In this document: positions 19,033 to 27,389 of the stretch, one piece after another
Layout: the number at the start of each line of letters is the position of its first letter
Position numbering within the stretch: the stretch's first letter is position 1
From: an uncultured Bacteroidota bacterium
Lineage (GTDB): Bacteria > Bacteroidota > Bacteroidia > 2-12-FULL-35-15
DNA length: 64,000 bases
Assembly (NCBI GenBank): GCA_903926385.1
Contig: CAIYIS010000036.1
Location: forward strand, 1-64,000
Reading direction: 5' to 3'
Translations under genes and position numbers: made by a program
The notes under the pieces: generated by a model
What the model was told of the DNA's origin: nothing
Seen by the model: only the letters and a program-made list of their open reading frames with translations
The model's database searches: none

Positions 19033-20193
19033 TTATTGGTTTTTGGGTTTGTTTTCTTCCTTCAGCAGCTTATACATTTGCTCTATAAAGCCAAATCCGC
19101 TCCTGCTCAGATTAATTTCATTAGAGGCGAGAAGAATGATATCGCGGTTAAAGGTTTGTTGTTTCAGATTTAGGTTTTCCACAGCCGCTGGCAAGTTATC
19201 GGGAGTTTGTTTCCATTCCACTTCTCTGTTATAATACCAAAAGGCGGAGTTGTTGCCGAATTCATGCGGAAGGAAATTATAAAACGAAATCCAGGAACGC
19301 ACATAACTGTCGCCAATAACGAGCACGTTAGGTTTGGTTTTAGTAGTATCGTTTCTGAAAATAATATTCGGATAGTACATGGGGTAAGAAGGGATATCGT
19401 GTATCAAATCCATAGCTTCTCCTATATCGGCATCTGTGTTTCGAGGTATGGTGGTTTCTTCTCCACCGTTTATAGTAAAATCAGGAAGATCAATATTTCG
19501 AAGTTTTTCGATGTATTTAATTAATGTGTCTGCAGCCACAGTGCTTCCGTATCCGCTCCAGTGCACACCGCATCGAGTGTTGAGCGGATGTTTTACGGTA
19601 GATTTTATTTTCAGAAAACAGGAACGAAAATCAATATGATTGATTCCTTGCTTTACAAATTGTTCGGAATACGCATCGTAATTACTCCTCGATTTTTTGC
19701 TTAAGTCGTATTGAGATGGGATATACTCAGGCTGAATGGCGGGCTTGCCCGGACAGATTACAAACATCAAATCTACGTTTCGTTTTTTCAATTCATCCTG
19801 CACATATTTTAGCTTCATTACTTGTGAAGCTATGGTATCATCGCCCTTAAAATCCATGCCCAAATAGGCTTCTATATATCCTCCACCAAATAAGTTCTGG
19901 TCTTTTCCCAAAACTACTTTACTTACTCTTACTTCGTCAAACAATGAGTAGCCTATCTGATTGCGCAAACGAACAAAGGAAGGATGCAACTCCGCTTGCT
20001 GTTCGAAATAAGTAACAGCACTATCCTGATATTTTCCGCTTAACCAGTTGGATGTGGTGAAAGATGGTTTGGGTATAACATAAATAGCGCCCTCCAGCTT
20101 TAGGGTGTGAATAAATGGAAAGTAGGTTTGAATTGTTTCACCAAAACAAATAAGCACGAAAAACAGAAACAAAACATTTTTTATTTTGTTCAT
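19033..20193 (-). CDS. AlgX/AlgJ-like SGNH-fold protein, pair 1
   Basis: The 386-residue protein has an N-terminal signal anchor and then a periplasmic domain of the AlgX/AlgJ type. Motifs visible are VVLGKDQNLFGGGYIEAY (the early 'G.dgwLf' region), CGVHWSGYG (the HW element) and VLVIGDSYVRSW (the GDS nucleophile block). These proteins accept acetyl groups passed by an MBOAT partner and O-acetylate exported polysaccharide. The MBOAT gene lies one base upstream in the same operon. A second, diverged pair lies 2.7 kb away. The polymer is unknown because no polysaccharide synthase is in the window. Confidence 0.8.
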   Translation of the reverse strand: MNKIKNVLFLFFVLICFGETIQTYFPFIHTLKLEGAIYVIPKPSFTTSNWLSGKYQDSAVTYFEQQAELHPSFVRLRNQIGYSLFDEVRVSKVVLGKDQNLFGGGYIEAYLGMDFKGDDTIASQVMKLKYVQDELKKRNVDLMFVICPGKPAIQPEYIPSQYDLSKKSRSNYDAYSEQFVKQGINHIDFRSCFLKIKSTVKHPLNTRCGVHWSGYGSTVAADTLIKYIEKLRNIDLPDFTINGGEETTIPRNTDADIGEAMDLIHDIPSYPMYYPNIIFRNDTTKTKPNVLVIGDSYVRSWISFYNFLPHEFGNNSAFWYYNREVEWKQTPDNLPAAVENLNLKQQTFNRDIILLASNEINLSRSGFGFIEQMYKLLKEENKPKNQ

Positions 20194-20194
20194 A

Positions 20195-21607
20195 TTAAAA
20201 TCTGAAATAAATAAATGGATTAAAATCGCTGGCGTTGATATCGCTTATGCAAATGACAAAAAGCAAGAGCAACATAGTTCCTTTACCAATGAGATAAAGC
20301 TTTTCCCATTTCATTTCTGCTTTTTCGAAACTTACACGAAACATGGGATAAAACGAAAGCACGGCAGCAATGATAAACATGGTCCAGAAACGAGGTTCGA
20401 AAACAGGCTGAGCAAAGTTTGTTTTGGTAAACGAAAATAACTTTTGAATATACTCTAGTGCAAAGTTCACATTGCCCGCTCTGAAAAATATCCAACCGAT
20501 GATGACCATAAAAAAAGTAAGTAGTACTCGTAATGGGGCCAATAATTTGTCGGTTAGTTTAATTAAAAACAACCGCTCTATTATGAGTAACAAACCATGA
20601 TAAGCTCCCCAGACAATGAACGTCCACGATGCACCATGCCATAAGCCGGAAACAAGAAAAACAATCCAGAGGTTTAACAATACTCTTGTTTTCGATACTT
20701 TATTTCCTCCCATAGGTATGTAGAGGTAATCTTTCATAAATCGGCCTAAGGTAATATGCCATCTTCTCCAAAACTCTGTTATGTTTTGTGATATATAAGG
20801 AAAGTTAAAGTTTTCGGGAAATGTAAAGCCCATCATCTTGGCTAAACCTATGGCCATATCTGAATAGCCTGAAAAGTCGAAATATATCTGAAAGGTATAT
20901 GCCAATATTCCTATCCAAGCTGTGAGGGTGGTCATATCGGCAGTGTGGAGGGCAAACACAGCATCAGCAGCGTTGCCAAGCGGATTGGCAAGTATTACTT
21001 TTTTAGATAATCCTTTAACAAAACGAAACATCCCTTCCAACCGATTGTCGATGTTGTAGGCACTATCTCTATTTTCTATCTGGTCGGCTATTTCGTTAAA
21101 CCTTACTATGGGGCCTGCAATTTGGTGAGGAAACATAATAATGTATAACACATAATCGCTGAATTTATCCAGCGGCTTGTGTACTCTTCGGTAGGCATCT
21201 ATAGCATAAGTGAGTTTGTGAAAGGTGATAAACGAAATACCTATGGGCAATGCCACCGTTGTCCAGTCCACCTGTTTCACTCCAAAACTCTGCAACATCA
21301 GATTGGTGTTTTCGACAAAGAAATTAGCGTATTTAAAATAACCCAGCAAACTTATGTTGAGAATAACCGAAATGATTAATGCCTGTTTGCTTGCTTTTCC
21401 TTCGGTTTGGTTAATCTGTTTTACCAAATAGAAATCGATAAACAACGAAAGCAACAAAACAAAAATAAACTTGGGAGCGCCCCATGAATAAAAGAAAATG
21501 CTTGCAATGAGAGCAATCAGGTTTCGGTGTTTGTACGGAGCGAGATAATAGGCCAGCAGAAACAGTGGTAAGAACGAAAGAATAAAAAAATTATTACTAA
21601 AAACCAT
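20195..21607 (-). CDS. MBOAT O-acyltransferase (AlgI-like), pair 1
   Basis: This 470-residue multi-spanning protein begins MVFSNNFFILSFLPLFLLAYY. It has the AlgI motifs FPHQIAGPIVRFNEI, YFDFSGYSDMAIGLAKMMGF, ITEFWRRWHITLGRFMKDYLYIPMGGNK and the catalytic His in SGLWHGASWTFIVWGAYHG. It moves an acyl (usually acetyl) group from the cytoplasm across the inner membrane to the AlgX-like partner encoded next in the operon. Length fits AlgI and DltB-type proteins. No good -7 box was found upstream. Confidence 0.92.
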   Translation of the reverse strand: MVFSNNFFILSFLPLFLLAYYLAPYKHRNLIALIASIFFYSWGAPKFIFVLLLSLFIDFYLVKQINQTEGKASKQALIISVILNISLLGYFKYANFFVENTNLMLQSFGVKQVDWTTVALPIGISFITFHKLTYAIDAYRRVHKPLDKFSDYVLYIIMFPHQIAGPIVRFNEIADQIENRDSAYNIDNRLEGMFRFVKGLSKKVILANPLGNAADAVFALHTADMTTLTAWIGILAYTFQIYFDFSGYSDMAIGLAKMMGFTFPENFNFPYISQNITEFWRRWHITLGRFMKDYLYIPMGGNKVSKTRVLLNLWIVFLVSGLWHGASWTFIVWGAYHGLLLIIERLFLIKLTDKLLAPLRVLLTFFMVIIGWIFFRAGNVNFALEYIQKLFSFTKTNFAQPVFEPRFWTMFIIAAVLSFYPMFRVSFEKAEMKWEKLYLIGKGTMLLLLFVICISDINASDFNPFIYFRF

Positions 21608-21730
21608 TGAGTTGTTTTGTTTCTGTTGCAGCTTTGTTCATACCTTTATGCACAACGCTGCATTTTACAATTCGTTTGAGTTGTCAAATATATTAATTTT
21701 ACAGCATCTGAAAATAAGTCAACTCATCTT

Positions 21731-22339
21731 ATGATAAAGTTAAATTCTGTTTCTGCTAACAAAACAATCATTCCGTTTGTACGTGTTTTGCTTCTGCTCA
21801 TGCTTATAGCGTATATTGTTTTTCGCATCCTTTATTTTCTTGGCTTTTTTATGGAAGATATTAATTGCTCTGCCGAAAAAGTGGTGGTGAAAGAGAATAA
21901 AGAATGTTTGATATCCGACAATGGTTACCGTTTTGATAATTCGATAGGCCGAACAGACGAAAAAGCGTTTGAAGGGAAATACTCGGTTAAGCTCATACCC
22001 GAAAGCCAATACGGAATGCCCATCACCTTTGATGTGCCAAAGGGAGGAGAAGAGTTTGAAGCCAGTGTTTGGTGTTTTGAGCAAGTTACTTCGGCCGATA
22101 GTGCAGGTTGGCCTTATCTGGTGGCATCGGTTGGTTTGCAGTTTTGGAAAGGGGCTAATGATGTTTCCGACCGCAAAGATGGATGGACAAAACTCCATTT
22201 TAAGTTTACCATTCCTCCTGCCAATTACACCGCACCTGTGGTGTTTTATTGTTGGAACAACACAAAGAATGCTGTGTTTTTCGACAACCTTACCATCAGA
22301 AGAAAAAATATCTGGAAGTTCTTTAAACAGGGAAACTAA
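21731..22339 (+). CDS. Membrane-anchored beta-sandwich protein, unknown function
   Basis: The 202-residue product has one N-terminal membrane helix (FVRVLLLLMLIAYIVFRILYFLGFF, about residues 17-41). An extracytoplasmic domain follows, containing GRTDEKAFEGKYSVKLIPESQYG, FEASVWC and VFFDNLTIRR. This resembles a jelly-roll (carbohydrate-binding-like) domain, in which 'fDNL' near the end is typical. It is divergent from the MBOAT pair 1 operon, so a role with the same surface polymer is possible but unproven. Confidence 0.6.
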   Translation: MIKLNSVSANKTIIPFVRVLLLLMLIAYIVFRILYFLGFFMEDINCSAEKVVVKENKECLISDNGYRFDNSIGRTDEKAFEGKYSVKLIPESQYGMPITFDVPKGGEEFEASVWCFEQVTSADSAGWPYLVASVGLQFWKGANDVSDRKDGWTKLHFKFTIPPANYTAPVVFYCWNNTKNAVFFDNLTIRRKNIWKFFKQGN

Positions 22340-22426
22340 ACAATTATTCAATTGTACAATTTGTCAGTAGGCAATTGAGTGTTTAATAAATTGCCTATTG
22401 TTCAATTGCCAAATTGCTCAATTGAT

Positions 22427-22891
22427 TCAATCTGGCTTTTGGTGAATAACTCCATACTTAATATGGTACCAAATGCGCTCGTGCCAGTAGTACACTATTA
22501 CTTTCAGGAACAATTCGGCTACTACCACTTTAGTGGCCATGGTAGTCATTTCGGGATGGTTTTTATTGAAAAACAATGCTAAGGCAAAGGTTACAAACGA
22601 GCCCAGAATACGCCACGTTATCGACTTGGCAATATGCCTTACGCGCGAAACAATATCGAAATCGAAATTAATATGATACCATATCCGCTCGTGAGCCAGA
22701 TATAAAACCATTTTAAAAAAGAACTCACCAATAGCTATTCCCGATGCTATATCGGCTGCATTTTCTTCTTTATGAAAGATAAGTAAAACCAGAAAATAAG
22801 TAGTAAAAAAGCTAAATACCCTCCACGTAATCGACTTTACGATGTGTCGTTTGTAAAGAATAACAGGCTTTTTGATATTGTTTAATGGCAT
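22427..22891 (-). CDS. Tandem DUF2061 membrane protein
   Basis: The 154-residue product consists of two copies of a ~62-residue unit. The first has VKSITWRVFSFFTTYFLV...HERIWYHINF, and the second has AKSITWRILGSFVTFALA...HERIWYHIKY. Each unit has two hydrophobic segments and ends in HERIWYHI, the DUF2061 signature. Many DUF2061 proteins are single-unit and cluster with sulfate-assimilation genes, but no such genes are here. A minus-strand -7 box TACTTTTG is at 22915-22922. Function is unknown. Confidence 0.85.
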   Translation of the reverse strand: MPLNNIKKPVILYKRHIVKSITWRVFSFFTTYFLVLLIFHKEENAADIASGIAIGEFFFKMVLYLAHERIWYHINFDFDIVSRVRHIAKSITWRILGSFVTFALALFFNKNHPEMTTMATKVVVAELFLKVIVYYWHERIWYHIKYGVIHQKPD

Positions 22892-22914
22892 TTGTTTTTA
22901 ACCTTGTGAGTTTT

Positions 22915-22922
22915 CAAAAGTA
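22915..22922 (-). promoter_or_regulatory. -7 promoter element for the DUF2061 gene
   Basis: TACTTTTG on the minus strand, 23 bases before the start codon at 22891. Confidence 0.45.
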
Positions 22923-22953
22923 ATTCAAAATTCAATAACTCCAACTACTTTTT

Positions 22954-24318
22954 TCAGTTCGCTATTTTTTCTTTTATCAACCTTTCTCTTTCGTTGTAGC
23001 ACCATACAGCCGCACCTATAAATTCATCCAGTGGCGAAATACCTTTTTGTTCAGCATTTTTAATCATTTGATTTTCCCATTCTTTATTTTTAGGAATAGT
23101 ACGAATGGTTTCGGTTATGAGAATGCGAAATTCTTTTTGTTTCAACTTTACATACTTGCTGTCGTGAGGAGCATATTGCTCATAAGCTTCGTCAATAAAA
23201 CCAAAAGGAAAAGCAGCCAGAGATGCATCTGTAGCCATAATCAAAATAGCATTTCGTTTTTCTATTTCCTTTTTAAAGCTAAATGTTTTATCCGTTTTAT
23301 CTGACGAAACTCCTTTGTTATAATTCCAGTAACTCCAGTTGGCAAACAAACTATCTATACAACCTGTAGCAACCATATTACTGAAATAACTATCGGATAT
23401 GGCAAGCAAATTAGGTTTTGTTTGATTAGTATCGCGATGATACCTGTAAGTTAAATATCCCATTTTGTAATGAGGCAATTCAGAAAACACATTCATCAAA
23501 TCGCCTTCGTCATTATCTGTTCTGATAAGCGTATCGCGCAGTTCGATGCTGTTTATGGAAGGTTTGTTAAGCCTTGTGTGATTTAATTCTTCCAGTCGTT
23601 TGGCAATGGTATCGATGGCCACAAAACAAGCATACTGCCCCCAATGCACTCCCGTTTGCGAATAAACAGGATATTTACTTTTACTTTTCTGCGAAGTAAA
23701 ATAACTTCTCAAATCAATATAATTCAACTCCGATAGCTGAAGCAAGCGGGCATAACATTGATAATTGGTGCTATCTGCCGCAGGCTGTTGTTGCTTTAGT
23801 GCATCCGGAATATGTTCCGGAAAATAACTTGCTTTGCCGGGGGCTAATGCAAACAGCAGCGTAATGTTTTTCTTTTTCAATTCTCTTGCCACCACTTCTG
23901 CTTTCTCCACCTGAAGGGCTATACGTTCTTTACCAATAAAATCTTTCCCCGTGTATCCGTCTATGTAGGCTTTGTCATACAGATAACCATCTTTGCCAAC
24001 TATCACAGTTTGAAATTTAGAAATGTTAAAGATGCTGTAGTTTATCTGACATTGCAATTTTACCAGCCAATCGTGAAAACCTGCATTTTCGTTAATGGCT
24101 TTTTCCATCTGTGGTTGATATGCTCCCGCATTCCACGATTGTAGCGTAAACTCAGGAAAGGCAGCTATATCAAAAAAGCCTTTTAATGGTTTTTCGTTTA
24201 CCAAACGAAATTGCTTTTGCACCATGGGTATAAACAGCGAAACCACCATCAGCGCCAACACCAGTTGTTTTAAACCCATTTTGTTTTTTTCTTCGGTTAC
24301 CTTTTCCATTGTTTTCAT
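22954..24318 (-). CDS. AlgX/AlgJ-like SGNH-fold protein, pair 2
   Basis: This 454-residue protein is the second AlgX-like partner. It has an N-terminal membrane anchor (QLVLALMVVSLFIPMV), then VIVGKDGYLYDKAYIDGYTGKDFIGK, GVHWGQYACFVA and LLAISDSYFSNM. The last block has Ser in place of Gly before the DS of the SGNH motif (SDSY instead of GDSY in pair 1), while the presumed nucleophile serine is kept. The C-terminus is about 70 residues longer than in pair 1, ending with a helical extension. It lies 11 bases downstream of its MBOAT gene. Confidence 0.78.
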   Translation of the reverse strand: MKTMEKVTEEKNKMGLKQLVLALMVVSLFIPMVQKQFRLVNEKPLKGFFDIAAFPEFTLQSWNAGAYQPQMEKAINENAGFHDWLVKLQCQINYSIFNISKFQTVIVGKDGYLYDKAYIDGYTGKDFIGKERIALQVEKAEVVARELKKKNITLLFALAPGKASYFPEHIPDALKQQQPAADSTNYQCYARLLQLSELNYIDLRSYFTSQKSKSKYPVYSQTGVHWGQYACFVAIDTIAKRLEELNHTRLNKPSINSIELRDTLIRTDNDEGDLMNVFSELPHYKMGYLTYRYHRDTNQTKPNLLAISDSYFSNMVATGCIDSLFANWSYWNYNKGVSSDKTDKTFSFKKEIEKRNAILIMATDASLAAFPFGFIDEAYEQYAPHDSKYVKLKQKEFRILITETIRTIPKNKEWENQMIKNAEQKGISPLDEFIGAAVWCYNERERLIKEKIAN

Positions 24319-24329
24319 CAGCCTAACGG

Positions 24330-25760
24330 CTAAAATTTATAATAAATAAAAGGATTAAAATCGCTGCTTATAACCGAACTGATGCTCAACATCAGCAGAG
24401 CGTAACACACTGCTCCCATTACCAGGGTTCGTTTGTTGGTAAGAGTGGCGGTAAACACATTTTGCTGCCAGCCTTCAAACTTATTCCACACCCCTGCAAA
24501 CGACAGCACACCTGCCACCACCATCAGCACATAAAAATCGTTCAGAAAATAAAAAGGATGACGGGTAGTAAAATCGAAGGCAAACATTTTTTGAACAATG
24601 GCATTGGCTGTAGGCAAATCGGGCGAACGGAAATACACCCAACCTATGAGCACAATACAATAAGTAACCACAATGCTTGGCAAACGACCAATAACTTTAT
24701 AAACACGCAACAAAAAAACACGGTCGGCAATAAGAAAGAAACCATGAAAAATGCCCCATACCACAAAGTTCCACGAAGCACCATGCCATAAACCCGACAA
24801 CAAAAACACCACAGCCAAATTAAAATACAATCGGGTTTTTGTTTTCACTTTATTTCCTCCCAGCGGAATGTAAAGATAATCCCTCATCCAGCGGCCCAGC
24901 GTTATATGCCATCGCCTCCAGAAATCGGTTATGCTTTGAGCTATGTAAGGATTATCGAAATTTTCGGGAAACTTAAAACCAATCATTCGCGCTATACCAA
25001 TGGCCATATCAGAATAACCCGAAAAGTCGAAATAAATCTGAAACGAATACGCCACCACACCCAGCCATACCACCGGAGTGCCCACTGTGGTCATGTCGGC
25101 AGCAAACAGCTTATCGGCTTCGGCACCCACCACATTTGCTATCAACACTTTTTTGGACAAACCAATACTAAACCGAAACAGCCCCATCAGTTTATTATGT
25201 ATCGTTTCCTGATTTCTTCGGTCGGTTATCTGGTCGGCTATTTCGTTAAACCTTACAATGGGGCCAGCTATAAGTTCGGGAAACAAAAGGATAAACAACG
25301 CATAGTTTTGTAGCTTGTCGAAAGGCGCATGTTGCCCCCTGTACACATCCATACAATAACTTATTTTTTTAAAGGTAAAAAACGAAATGCCTATGGGCAA
25401 AGCTATTTGGGCTATAGGCAAGCTATGAATGTGCAACCCGCTCAGCACAGCACTTATGTTTTGAACAAAAAAATTGAAATACTTAAAATACCCCAGCAAA
25501 CCCAAATTGAGCAACAACGATACCAGCAGCCATTGCCGTTTGCGCCTTTCCTCGCCAGCCTTATACATGGCCCTTACCACATAATAATCGAGCAAAACAG
25601 ACCCCAGCACCACAAACACAAACAACGGTGCGCCCCAGTAAAAAAACAAAACACTGGCCAGTAACAAAAACAGATTCTTGTACCGGTGAGGCATACCAAA
25701 GTACACCACCAGAAACACCGGAAAAAAATACAGAAGAAACAAACCGGAACTAAAAACCAT
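24330..25760 (-). CDS. MBOAT O-acyltransferase (AlgI-like), pair 2
   Basis: This 476-residue protein is a clear paralogue of the MBOAT at 20195-21607. It begins MVFSSGLFLLYFFPVFLVVYFG and keeps PELIAGPIVRFNEIADQI, FDFSGYSDMAIGIARMIGF, FWRRWHITLGRWMRDYLYIPLGGNK and the catalytic His region SGLWHGASWNFVVWGIFHG. It acts in the inner membrane as acyl donor for the AlgX-like protein encoded next. Two pairs suggest two acceptors or two acetylated positions. Confidence 0.92.
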   Translation of the reverse strand: MVFSSGLFLLYFFPVFLVVYFGMPHRYKNLFLLLASVLFFYWGAPLFVFVVLGSVLLDYYVVRAMYKAGEERRKRQWLLVSLLLNLGLLGYFKYFNFFVQNISAVLSGLHIHSLPIAQIALPIGISFFTFKKISYCMDVYRGQHAPFDKLQNYALFILLFPELIAGPIVRFNEIADQITDRRNQETIHNKLMGLFRFSIGLSKKVLIANVVGAEADKLFAADMTTVGTPVVWLGVVAYSFQIYFDFSGYSDMAIGIARMIGFKFPENFDNPYIAQSITDFWRRWHITLGRWMRDYLYIPLGGNKVKTKTRLYFNLAVVFLLSGLWHGASWNFVVWGIFHGFFLIADRVFLLRVYKVIGRLPSIVVTYCIVLIGWVYFRSPDLPTANAIVQKMFAFDFTTRHPFYFLNDFYVLMVVAGVLSFAGVWNKFEGWQQNVFTATLTNKRTLVMGAVCYALLMLSISSVISSDFNPFIYYKF

Positions 25761-25849
25761 TGGTTACCTCAACATTGCTTTATTACTCATGAGGACAAAT
25801 ATAAGTAAAACACTATTGCAATTGAGCAATTGTTCAATTTGGCAATTTG

Positions 25850-26090
25850 TCAATTGTTCAATTTGGCAGTAGGCAATCTCATATCTCAAATCTCAATACT
25901 CACATCTCACATCTCCATTGTTCAATTGGGCAATTTGTCAATTGTTCAATTTGGCAGTAGGCAATCTCACATCTCAAATCTCAATACTCACATCTCCATT
26001 GTTCAATTTGGCAGTAGGCAATCTCATATCTCACATCTCAATACTCACATCTCACATCTCAATACTCATATCTCACATCTAAATAGTAGG
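25850..26090. repeat. Three tandem composite low-complexity repeats
   Basis: Three units of ~60-85 bases each start with ATTGTTCAATTTGGCAGTAG and continue with TCTCATATCTCAAATC-type phrases. Unit starts are near 25853, 25939 and 25998. The same phrases occur singly at 22340-22430 and 29195-29300. Confidence 0.75.
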
Positions 26091-26105
26091 AGTGAGGTGT
26101 TAATT

Positions 26106-26462
26106 ATCGTTTTCTTTTATCAAACTATCAAGTTCTCGCAGCAACATATCAAGTTCTTTCATCAACATATCAAGTTCTCGCATCAACATATCAAGTTCTT
26201 TCATCAACATATCAAGTTCTTTCATCAACATATCAAGTTCTTTCATCAACATATCAAGTTCTCGCATCAACATGTCAAGTTCTCGCATCAACATATCAAG
26301 TTCTTTCATCAACATGTCAAGTTCTCGCAGCAACATATCAAGTTCTTTCATCAACTTATCATCTTCTCTCAGAAACATGCAATCTTCGTTCAGAAACATG
26401 CAATTTTCGATTTTCAGTAAGCAATCTTCTCCCGGCAACTTATCAACTTCTTCCAAAAACCT
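26106..26462 (-). repeat. 21-bp tandem repeat array (locus B), heptad-coding on the minus strand
   Basis: Seventeen uninterrupted 21-base units lie in one register (26106, 26127, ... 26442). The central units are nearly identical (ATCAAGTTCT, then TTCATCAACAT, alternating with a CGCATCAACAT form) and diverge towards the right end. On the minus strand they encode heptads such as MLMKELD and MLMRELD, an ideal coiled-coil pattern. The frame opens only with TTG at 26456 and no clear ribosome site, so I list it as a repeat and not as a gene. Confidence 0.9.
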
Positions 26463-26558
26463 GCTTTTTGGGCTTTACAGTTATCAATTAATATAATTCA
26501 TAATGGTCTAGTCTTTATGTACTCCATAATTTATTAACAAATTGTCATAAAAATGTAT

Positions 26559-26586
26559 TTTGTAATAATATTTATTTATATCTTTG
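26559..26586 (+). promoter_or_regulatory. Promoter of the orphan protein gene at 26629
   Basis: TTTG (26559-26562), a 16-base spacer and TATCTTTG (26579-26586) fit the -33/-7 pattern, 42 bases before the start codon. Confidence 0.6.
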
Positions 26587-26628
26587 CAGAACAATTAATA
26601 ATAATTTTAATTCTAAAACTTAAAAAAC

Positions 26629-27294
26629 ATGTCTCAAAAACAAGTATGTAAAGTAACGTGGGTTAAAAGCGACCCACTAGCAATGGCCTCTCAAGGCGAA
26701 ACATCAGTAACTAAAATGACAAGCAACTCATCAGTGCCCACGCCAACAGTTCCTTTATCGGATATGACGGCAGCCTGTAGTGCTGTCAGAAGCACTTATC
26801 CCACCCGACTGGGTGACGATGAAGAACGAATTGCATTTACCAATGCAGTAAATAACTTGGATGAAAAACTACATTTGCAAATAACTTATGTAGACGAATG
26901 TGCAAGCGGTGACCCCGTTATTATTATTGGCTGCGGATTTACTCCCACCTCTTTAACCAAAACACGCGCTACTATTACCGAACCTATAACTGCTATTAAA
27001 TTGACACCTAAATCGGGTGGTAACTTAAAACTTTTGATAGAGAACTTACCCATAGGTTGCAAATCGGTTACCTATGTTATTTTTACAAATGGTGTGTACG
27101 ATATTATATTAGATAGCAACAACACACTTATTATACCTGACGGAGCCAAAGGCATACGTATTATTCCGAAAGGAAAAGCCAAACAAACCGTTCGCGGATT
27201 GTCTACTTTTACATCGGTATCTCTTATAGCTTATTCGGTAAATGCGGCAGGCATGAGCGCACCCAGCGGTGTGTTTTCTACCAAACTTCTATAA
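26629..27294 (+). CDS. Orphan 221-aa protein with possible fibronectin III-like C-terminus
   Basis: The protein has no signal peptide. The N-terminal ~110 residues are rich in Ser/Thr and then helical (TPTVPLSDMTAACSAVRSTY ... AFTNAVNNLDEKLHLQITYVDECASGDPVIIIGCGF). The C-terminal half is beta-rich, ending SVSLIAYSVNAAGMSAPSGV, which resembles the last strands of a fibronectin III fold. This two-part layout resembles unannotated proteins of ~220 residues I recall from Bacteroidota. It has its own strong promoter and terminator and stands directly after 21-bp array B. A protein of comparable size and layout (41961) follows array C. Function is unknown. Confidence 0.7.
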   Translation: MSQKQVCKVTWVKSDPLAMASQGETSVTKMTSNSSVPTPTVPLSDMTAACSAVRSTYPTRLGDDEERIAFTNAVNNLDEKLHLQITYVDECASGDPVIIIGCGFTPTSLTKTRATITEPITAIKLTPKSGGNLKLLIENLPIGCKSVTYVIFTNGVYDIILDSNNTLIIPDGAKGIRIIPKGKAKQTVRGLSTFTSVSLIAYSVNAAGMSAPSGVFSTKLL

Positions 27295-27321
27295 CCATTA
27301 CCTTGTTTTAATTTAAAAACT

Positions 27322-27358
27322 AAAATCCTGCCAACACTTTTGGCAGGATTTTTTTTAC
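27322..27358 (+). terminator. Rho-independent terminator after the orphan gene
   Basis: The 12-bp stem AAATCCTGCCAA with TTGGCAGGATTT is followed by a T-run. Confidence 0.85.
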
Positions 27359-27377
27359 CCTATACCTATTATATATG

Positions 27378-27385
27378 TATATTTG
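27378..27385 (+). promoter_or_regulatory. -7 box immediately before T9SS paralogue 3
   Basis: TATATTTG matches TAnnTTTG and ends only four bases before the ATG at 27390, so transcription from it would give an almost leaderless mRNA. Confidence 0.4.
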
Positions 27386-27389
27386 TTTG

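Larger units (their letters stand above)
25761..26628. other. 868-base intergenic region: composite repeats, then a 21-bp array
   Basis: No reliable gene. From left to right it holds three tandem composite repeat units (25850-26090), the 21-bp array (26106-26462) and a strong promoter for the orphan protein gene (26559-26586). Long frames run across both repeats but lack a convincing start. Confidence 0.7.

Noticed and set aside
25830-26420. A 196-codon rightward frame across the composite repeats and array B
   Set aside because: It is a translation of phrase repeats and 21-base units, open because of their periodicity, with no promoter or ribosome site.
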